Origin: Hypsibius dujardini
Lineage: Eukaryota > Tardigrada > Eutardigrada > Parachela > Hypsibiidae
DNA length: 25,286 nucleotides
Assembly: GCA_001579985.1 (NCBI GenBank)
Contig: LRSR01012703.1
Span: 1-25,286, forward strand
Direction: 5' to 3'
In this document: positions 1 to 8,492 of the stretch, one piece after another
Numbering within the stretch: position 1 is the stretch's first letter
Layout of the letters: each line of letters begins with the position of its first letter
Made by a program: the position numbers and the translations under genes
The notes under the pieces: generated by a model
What the model was told of the DNA's origin: nothing
The model's database searches: none
The model's input: only the letters and a program-made list of their open reading frames with translations

Positions 1-1957
1 CTGGAAAGTTGCTCCTCGTTGGGGTGGAGGGCGATGGAGTCCGTGTCAGCGTCGTCGGCTACGCTGACGGCCTGAAGGGGCGTGGCTGACAGCAGCTCAT
101 CTTCATCGCAGTTGAGGGCGACGGAATATGTGTCGGCTTCCTTCACGTCCTCTTCGTGGTTGAGGACGACGGAATCGGAACTGATATCGGCATCGCCGGT
201 CACGCTGACGGCCTGAAGAGCTAGCAGGATGCTCTTGATCTCATCCACCGAATGGACAACGTCCAAGACAGCTTTTCTCTGGGAAGAAATGGAGAAAGTC
301 AGGAAATGAATTACGGTGTGCTCGCGATCTGAAGAGACAGCTAAGCCCCGCCCCCCTCGGTATGGCCCTGCACTCGATCGACCGTTCAATCCGATCCGCT
401 CTTCTTTGATTGGCTCATTTCGTGTGCTCGCGATCTGAAGGGACAGCTAAGCCCCGCCTCCCTCGGTATGGCCCTGCATTCGATTGAACGTTCAATCTGA
501 TTCACTCTTCTCTGATTGGCTTATTTCATGTGCTCGCGATCTGAAGAGACAGCTAAGCCCCGCCCCCTTCGGTATGGCCCTGCACTCGATCGACCGTTCA
601 ATCCGATTCGCTCTTCTCTGATTGGCTCATTTCGTAGAGCTTTATTATGCTCGATTGATTGATTGATTCGTATCAGATATCCTCCCCGTTGATTGATTGA
701 TTGTACAGTCGTGCTTTCTATATATATTTCCCTACAGTGGTAATTTGATGAACGGCACTGAATAGGCACGGCCCGGTTGGTTAAAATTTACGGGTAGGGC
801 AGAAAAGTGTCCCTTCAGATCGCGAGCATACGATACATCATTTTATGCTAACCGCAAAACGTTTTACCAGGTAGCGAACTTTGTTTTTTTTAAATTCCCC
901 AATACGTTTGCTTCGAAACTGTTCGTGTATTTTTACCGAGTTGGAGAATTAAATAAAATGAGTACGTGCACAATAAAATGCCTGTATATTGTATCAAAAA
1001 AACGTTAAATGCACAGCCCATTAAGACATCAATCAACCAATCAACCTGAATAATTCCTTACCAAGATTCCCGTCGGATCGACGAAGAACAACCCACGAAC
1101 CGCAATCCCTTCTCGGTCCTCACCATAAACGCCGTAGTCCTTCGCAATCTGTTGCGTCACATCCGAAAGCAATGGGATCTCGACCGTGCCAATAACATCG
1201 TCAGCATTCTTCCAATCCAAATTGGAAAACTCCAAATTGCCCTGTAATCAATCAATCAATCAATCAATCAATCCTGTACTGCTGAATCAATCAATCAATC
1301 AATCACATCACCCTGTGACAACGCGCCTAATTTTATTATTCTTCTCACGTTTTGACGGACGATTTCGTTCAAATTTAAGCAGAGCTTAAAAAAATTAAAC
1401 TAAACTGGTCTAGCTATTTAGAGCACTATCAGACTCATTGGATTCAGAAAATCCGGACAGACAAAAAGCGCTAATCAATCAATCAATCGATGCATATTTA
1501 TTCAGTGCAAGTTTCACGTAGCAAACAATCCATCAATCAATCGATCCACCAATCAATCGCAGTTGTCAATGCGACACTCGTGAATCCTTACCGCGACGAC
1601 GACAATGTCTGTGTTGATGTCCCGAAACTCCGCCATACGATTCGATAACGCGAAAACCTCCACCGGGCACATATCGGTAAAGTCTTCCGGGTGAAAGAGG
1701 ACGATTAGAGAGCGGCCGCGAAAAGATTTCAAGCTGACAGACTTGAAGAAGCCGTTGACGAGTGCGGGGACGTCCGTGAAATCTGGCGCCGGCTTACCAA
1801 TCTGCGCACGGGTGGTATAGATCGGCTGGTCTGAAGGCTTACCGGAATGGTTGAAAGAGCGATCGTTGTTGTTGTGGCTGCTGGAGGAAAACGCCGGCGC
1901 GGGGGAAGAAGACCGTTTTCGCTTGGCGGAAAATTTTCCGTTATCTTCGCGCGACAT
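1..1957 (-). CDS. Peroxiredoxin (AhpC/Prx1-like) with acidic tandem-repeat C-terminal tail, 3' end outside window
   Basis: Thiol peroxidase of the AhpC/TSA family, which reduces peroxides. Exons on the minus strand are 1957-1592, 1241-1062 and 278-1 (open at the edge); both introns are phase 0 with GTAAGG donors. At least 274 residues are visible. Residues 1-45 are a Ser/Asn-rich basic leader with KRKR. The fold starts at about residue 48 (RAQIGKPAPDF). The active site reads HPEDFTDMCPVE, keeping the PxxxTxxC pattern with peroxidatic Cys97; the supporting Arg171 (VRGLF) is kept. The GGLG hyperoxidation loop is absent. After the SVDE helix, where family members carry a resolving-Cys VCP motif, the protein instead runs into acidic repeats (LQAVSV, then DAD..S.VVLN-like units); the only Cys there is Cys239. 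The A of the ATG is at 1957, about 75 nt below a TATA box. Family membership is secure; a 1-Cys mechanism is inference. Confidence 0.88.
316..832. mobile_element. Family A MITE-like element, copy 1, with triplicated end
   Basis: Termini read GTGTGCTCGCGATCTGAAG at the left and, inverted, CTTCAGATCGCGAGCATAC at the right. The terminal unit of about 106 nt (GC-box CCCCGCCC, then GATTGGCTCATTTCG) is present three times in tandem at 316, 422 and 528. The core has TGATTGAT runs. It lies in peroxiredoxin intron 2, 37 nt from the 3' splice site of exon 3. Confidence 0.75.
1247..1306. repeat. (CAAT)n arrays in peroxiredoxin intron 1
   Basis: Two runs of CAAT tetranucleotides separated by CCTGTACTGCTGAAT. 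Further short runs occur at 1473-1490 and 1530-1557 in the same intron. Confidence 0.85.
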
Positions 1958-2030
1958 TTCTCTCCGCGTTAACTCCGATTTTCGGGGCGTGGAGCTTTGA
2001 CTGTTAGAGCCAAAAGAAGATAGGATGGCG

Positions 2031-2037
2031 ATTTATA
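2031..2037 (-). promoter_or_regulatory. TATA box of the peroxiredoxin gene
   Basis: TATAAAT on the minus strand, 74-80 nt upstream of the peroxiredoxin ATG. This spacing leaves room for a transcription start near 2005 and a 5' UTR of about 50 nt. It is supported by position only. Confidence 0.5.
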
Positions 2038-2199
2038 ATGCAACTTCCGCCAAGGGAAAAATGAATGAAGCACGATCAAGAGTTTTTTTTGAGTTCGAAA
2101 ACAAAGTGCGTGTTTCACTGTATTCACGCGGTAATCTACCAATCAATGCAGTTGACCAGCTTGGAAATCCTTAACCGGCGCCTCGACCCTTAACCGACA

Positions 2200-2310
2200 A
2201 GAACAAAACCGTTTTCGCTTGGCAAAAAAATTGCCGTTATCTTCGTGCGACATTTCTTCCGCATCAACTCCGATATACGGGACGTGGGGCTTAATTAGAG
2301 AAAGTGAGGA
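2200..2310 (-). pseudogene. Decayed partial duplicate of peroxiredoxin exon 1 and its 5' UTR
   Basis: On the minus strand this stretch encodes MSHEDNGNFFAKRKR, matching MSREDNGKFSAKRKR at the start of the peroxiredoxin about 290 nt away. Similarity continues upstream of the ATG into the 5' UTR (compare 1950-2000 with 2243-2300). It stops soon after KRKR: no thioredoxin-fold sequence follows, and the frame ends at 2143. It is therefore a local, truncated duplicate rather than a second gene. Confidence 0.65.
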
Positions 2311-2919
2311 AAGTAACCGTGCATAGAAAGGGGTTTTATTCAAATATTTTCGCAGATGAGTGATTGCCAGAGTTAAGTTGGCGAAGTGGCCATAATGCTC
2401 GGCTAACGAAGTTCGATCAACGCAGAATCAACGCAGCCAAAATCAACGCAGCCCGGACACTGGCTTGCACTTGGCTATGGCAGGTATTGTGGCCATACGA
2501 GAGTGTGCTTTCACTTGCTGCTCAGCGCTGCACAATGCTGTGCATACGGAGGTGTGGTCAAGTGGTCAAACAATCAAGCAATCAAGCGATGGGTCCATTC
2601 GCCATGCACTGCGCGGTGCGGTTTTCTTACCTCGCGCGATTGAGCGCGCGCGTGGGGAACTGTACTCCACCATGGGTATGAGGGAAAAAAATCGATAATA
2701 ACTTTAGTGTTCGCGTCAGCTTGAAGAGCGAGGACAAATCGAAAAGACAAGCACTCGGATATACCGGAACAGCCACGGGAGGACGGTCCTGGACTCTTTC
2801 CTAATTGGACGTTCGAGATGTGTGTGTAGTACATGAGTTGATTGTAGTACATGTTTAGATTGAGTACATGAGTAGAACACAGGGGCGCCTGTGCAAACTA
2901 AACTTCCGACTACACTGTA

Positions 2920-3046
2920 CACACACGTGGCGAAAACTTTGCGCTGACCGAATTAAGCACTTTAACTCGACGGCTGTGTACAACAGCCATGCAACGAGTG
3001 TAACGGCTTAACTCGGTTAGCGCAAGATTTTTGCCAGATGTGTATG
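2920..3046. mobile_element. Family B hairpin MITE, copy 1
   Basis: A near-perfect palindrome of about 125 nt: arm ACGTGGCGAAAACTTTGCGC, then ACCGAATTAAGC, centre TGTGTACAACAGCC, then the inverse arm GCTTAACTCGGTTAGCGCAA. It lies between the peroxiredoxin and Phox2 genes. Confidence 0.75.
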
Positions 3047-3366
3047 AACGCCAATACTTTCGACCAGTCTTCCCACTACGCACTGTATAAATTCCTACCA
3101 CATTCGCTCTAATCAAATCACTCTCCCGACTAAATTCACTTGTTATCCCCTGCCGGCGGCGGCGAGGGGGGGGGGAGGGTGGTTGGATTGGAAGCTCCCA
3201 GTCCCACACGTCTCCCATGCAACTCCCCATTTCCCATATCGTCCCATCCCGGTCGTTTGTTTTCCATTTACTCGCTCGTCTATGCGCGCTAATCTCCTCA
3301 AACTCAATTGCCGCAATTCCCTTTCCACTTGCTCTCTTCACGCGCGCGCCCCGATCAACCCTCTCT

Positions 3367-3500
3367 CTCACTCACACTCACTCACTCACTCACTCACTCA
3401 CACACACACACACACACACAGACACACAGACGCGCGCGCACACACACTCACACACACAGACGTGCGCGCGCGCACAGAGACGCGTGCGCGCGCACGCCTG
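3367..3500. repeat. Compound (CTCA)n/(CA)n/(CG)n microsatellite upstream of Phox2
   Basis: CTCA units pass into CA repeats interleaved with CGCGCGC runs. Alternating purine-pyrimidine of this kind can adopt Z-DNA. It ends about 280 nt upstream of the Phox2 ATG, in promoter or 5' UTR sequence. Confidence 0.85.
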
Positions 3501-3779
3501 TAATAAAATTACGGGAGTGGTTTGCCGATCCACGCCCCCTTCTTCACACACCCAGTGCGGTACATCTCTGTATGTATAGAGATGGGATTGGGACCTCATC
3601 ATCAAATTTGCTCATATTACCCCGCGGCCGATTTTATAATTTCCACCCAGACTAGTGCGAGCAGCGTGGTGCAGTTGAGTTTTGAGAAATTCAGTTAGAG
3701 TAAAATTAATTGATTGTGCCTGCGCGCTCTCTTCCCCCCACCCCACCCCACACTCCTGTCGCTGCTGTTGTGGGAGATC

Positions 3780-6700
3780 ATGGACTACTCGTACCTTAAT
3801 CAATCTAATTACGATCCCGCTGTTGGTATCGCCGGCATTGACGGCCTCTCCTGCGGTCCCTACACGTAAGTTTCATTTAAATCAAGTTCAATTTGGAATC
3901 GGCGTGTGCGTTTGGAATCGGCGCGATTCGTTGCTGCCTTTTGATTACCAACACGCGGTTGAGGCTGGATTGTAACTCAATCTCGCGCGATAAAACCATA
4001 TTTCCGAGCAAATAATTCAATTTCATACGTCGTCTTCCGAGAATAGTTCAAATCCAATTTCGACTGAAGTTTTTTCGTTCCTTTTTGTGCGTGTGCAATT
4101 TTGGCCGGTACTTCAGCGTCTGTATTTTGGTCAAACTTGTACACCCGGAAGTGACCTTTTTTTCAGATGGAGGACCCTGCACATTCCGGTAACACGTTAG
4201 CTTCTGAATTTTAAAAAATTAATTCCAGTGTCTTTTGGAATAATTTCCTTTGCAATTTATACCATGTGATCAGTTTTAATAATTAAAAATATCTTATTTG
4301 GTGGTGCAGGTTAATTAACCAGCGAACTGTTTAAGAAAAAAAATAACGAAAATAAAAATAAAAATGTATATAATAATAGATATATATATATATGGTAATG
4401 TATAACGGTAATAGTAATGGTAATTTATAATATATATATATGGTAATGGTAATGGTAATATAATATATATATATGGTAATGTATAATGGTAATGGTAATA
4501 TATAATATATATATATATATGGTAATGGTGATAGTATATATATATATATGGTAATGGTAATATAATATATATATGTATATATATGGCAAGTTTGCCCGTT
4601 TCTGTTTTGTCCACTACAGAGACTTCAATGGAAGCCAGATGCAGTCAGCATACCGATACAGTGCCACGGGCGGAGCAGCAGCTGCAACGATGCGTTCCTT
4701 CGCCCCGGGTGGGTACCCGGGATCGGCCGCGACGTCAAACTGCGCAATGGTCGGGCCCGGCGGGATGGGACATAATCGCAACCCGCGCGACGCCATATTC
4801 AGCTCCGGTAAGCACTCCTCTCCTCTTAACAAAAAGAAAGAACTCCCAAAAAAATTCATATCAACAGATTCTACATAAACGTTTATCTTCCGGGTCATTT
4901 TTATCGAATCTTTGAACGACAGGAAAATATTAACACAATTTCCCATTAAAATTGAAGCGCTCCGGTGTTAATCGCGGGCAAGTAAGAAACCGAAAAAAGA
5001 AGAACGACCCAAAATTGTTTCATATCGACAAATTTTACACACGCGCGCGCACGTGTGTGCGTCTTCACGGTCATTTTGATCGAAGTTTTGTAGATAACGA
5101 AGAGAGAGAGAGAAAAAAAACAACATAATAATTCGATTACTAGTCAGCACAAGATGCGCGCAACTGAATGGCCCCTGCTGATTGCGGCGTTATCAAAATG
5201 GCTAATTTAATTTACTCCACGATCGCGGAGCAGCCTTTGAAATAGCCGCTAACCTTGTTACGCAAAATACTAACGCAATTTCACCTAACCTCCCGAGTCT
5301 CCGAAATTCCAGGCGGCGCAATCAGTCATTTTTGATTGCGGATAATTTAATAATTTTCCTCCCCTTCTTCCCTCCCTCCCTCCCTCTCTTCCTCTTCCTC
5401 TTCCTCTTCCGGAAACACAGGCATGAACACGTATAAAATGTACAATCCCGGCCACAATCACGGCGCACTCCAACACTCTTCCTCATCTTCTTCATCCTCG
5501 GCGCTTGCTCATCAGCATCAGTCGCCGATCGGAGGCACGGTCACCGGACATCCTCATCATCAACTGCTACATCCCCATCATCCTCATCATCAGCAGCATC
5601 AGCAGCAGCATCAACAGGGAGATGGTCAAACGAGCCATTTGACGGGAGATCAAAAGCGCAAGCAGAGGAGGATTCGCACGACCTTTACCAGCGGACAGCT
5701 TAAAGAACTGGAACGGGCGTTTCAGGAGACTCACTACCCGGACATCTACACCAGGGAGGAGATCGCCGCGAAGATTGACCTCACGGAGGCCAGGGTTCAG
5801 GTACATTATTCCCTCCCTACTCCCCAGACCAGTAAATGTCACATTCCAACGTTTTCCGTGACGGCTAAGGATATCGAAACTAATTTTTAGCTGACTAAAC
5901 AAATTATTTAGCAGGCTGAAAAAAATTTGTTTGACTAAGAAAAAATATTTAGCTGAATAAAAAAATTATTTAGTTGACTAAAAAAAATATTTAGCTGAAT
6001 AGAAAAAAAAATATTTAGTTGACCAAAAAATTTATTTAATTGACTGATTTTAGTTTTTATCGTCCCTGATGACGGCTAGAAAAAAAACGTTGTTGAAGAG
6101 TGCACAATTATGTCGATATGCTAATAATGTTGGATGCCAGTCCGTTACTCATTTATTCGCTGCGTTTTGTGTTTTAACTGGTAAAACGTGCGACCATTCG
6201 ATGTCTTTGAACGTGAAAAGTTACCTTAGGCAGATTTCAAAATGACTCCATATTACTTTTTTTCTCAAACACCCATTTATGTAACGAATATCAAAAATTA
6301 TTTCGCCGGCTAAATTGGGGTTATTCGAAAATCTCGATCTCTTTGAAGAAGAATCGCCCGTTAGTTGTGTTCGCAATGCGGTTTTCGGAAGTTAAGTTTG
6401 ACCAATCAAGCAATCAATCGACTGTTTGTAGGGTACGTTGTGGCCAATCAAGCAATCAATCAACTGTTTGTATGGTACGTTGTGGCCAATCAAGCAATCA
6501 ATCAACTGTTTGTAGGGTAAAATGTAGCCAATCAAGCAATCAATCGACGGCGTACACTGCTAACTGATCGTCTAATCCCCAAAACTTTGATTGATTGATT
6601 TGAAAAAGATTTCCAGGCTCGGCCGGCGAAATAATTGTTTATATTCGTTACAAAAATGGGTCTTTGGGAAAAAATTAATATGGAGTCGTTTCGAAATCTA

Positions 6701-8449
6701 CATCTGAAAATCTTCCCAATTATGACTTTTTTAAACACCCTAGTTTGTTTTCAAACGAGTCTTAAAAAGCACGTGCGACCGCAAATATTAAGACGCTATC
6801 TGAGACGAATTATTTTTAGGCTGTTGAGCGAGCGCTCATTCTTATTAGTTCAAACATTTACTCCGTGACGGAGAAGGGAGAAAGCGAAGACGCATAACCG
6901 ATCGATCGATCGAGCATCTTTATAAATGGGAAAGGATAAAGTCTTTTAATGAAAGTGTCCTAGTGCGAGCCAGAGAGAGAAGAGAAGAGAAGAGAGAGAG
7001 AGCCAATCCACTTTACGCTTGCAGCAGCTCTCGCACTGATGAGTTGTGTCAATAACGCATCCGACTAAATATGACAATCCTCCAGACATCTTCCCCTCCG
7101 TGCAGAGTCGATCAATTTACGCGCATTTCAATGGGATCACTCAAGAAGCTCCCGTCAATTGCCATTTCTGTTCGATTCGATTCTGAGAAACTGTTCGATT
7201 TTTTCGTTCCCCGGGCGCAGGTTTGGTTCCAAAACAGGAGAGCGAAATTCCGGAAGCAGGAAAAGGTAAACAAACCCAAAGATCCCTCCGCCACTTCCGC
7301 CACTTCCGCCACTTCCGCCACTTCCGCCACTTCCGCTACTTTGGCGGCCGAAACGAGTTCCGAGGCTGGGTCACCGGTTTCAGTGGAGGATGGAGCAACA
7401 GAGATCACTCCTCCGGCAGAAAGTGCGCCGAACAAAAAGATCGCATCAGGTGATGAACAAACGAATGGTGAATGAACAAATTGACCTTTCGTAGCAATCG
7501 AATAAACGGATCTGATTCCTCTTCAGTGTCCGTCATAAAGAGCACCGCATCCGGAAGTGATAAGGCTCATTCCAACAGCGGCATCACTGGAGGAACGCAA
7601 AATGGATCGGTGCGCCCTTCGACCGAACGAAACGGTCAGTCATTTTTTGTTCTCTCTCGAAAATCGGAGACACAAATATAAAACTAAATTTCAGAATAAG
7701 AAAAATTAAAATTAAAATTAAAATTAATCACAAAATAAAACACTACGCTAAAATTGAAATTATTTTATTTTAGAGTCATTAAAAGATGTGTTTAATTACT
7801 CAGTCAAGTAAAATGTCAATTATTTAATAAATATAATAAATCATACAATCAATGGAAGTTATTTATTTCAAAGCAGGTAAAAATATTATCATCCAAGGGA
7901 AATGTAAATTTCATTTTTTTTATTTGGGTTGAAAAGGTCACTGTACAGCGCGTGCGGCTTTGAAGGTGGAGCAGTGAGCGCTATAAAAAGAGTGGCATAA
8001 CTTGCTTGTTATTTATGGGCATACGACACGAGGATATGGATCAGGGATTACGGCCGCCCCTCTCCATTGTGTGCCCCGTCCTGGCTGCTTGTTCACGCCG
8101 AGTTGTGGTCAAATTTTAATAATGTTAATAGATAATACAGTGGCGGCAGACAATAGTGCTCCTGCTGAGCTGCCATCTGGCCACATGCGGTGTCTAAACA
8201 CGTCAATAACTGCATCATCAACAACTTCCTGAATAACTGAACTATCAAGTACATTGCTGTTGCGCATTAAACTTTAATCTGACGTAACACAATTCTGTCG
8301 GCCATTCAGATTATCTAATGGTTTCCACTTGCAATCAATGAGCACAGATCTGTCTGCCTATCTGTCTGTCCGCCTGCCTGTCTGTCTGTGTGTGTGTGTG
8401 TGTGTGTGTCTGTCTGTCTGCTGCTGTCTGTCTGTCTGTCTGTCTGTGC

Positions 8450-8492
<43 letters not shown>

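Noticed and set aside
2364-2698. Open frames of 105 and 77 codons on the plus strand
   Set aside because: No domain, and the two frames overlap. The region contains small direct repeats (AATCAACGCAGCC) and a CAAT-like run; nothing supports a gene.
3143-3655. Overlapping open frames on both strands upstream of Phox2
   Set aside because: They run through the CTCA/CA/CG microsatellite, with no recognisable domain and no splice or start evidence.
4583-4915. Alternative frame of 110 codons across Phox2 exon 2
   Set aside because: The exon 2 frame joined to exon 1 in phase 2 gives Phox2-like sequence and ends at a GTAAGC donor. The alternative runs past the donor without similarity.
7982-7990. 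CTATAAAAAG as a TATA box
   Set aside because: It lies inside Phox2 intron 5 with no open reading frame or exon of interest within the expected distance.
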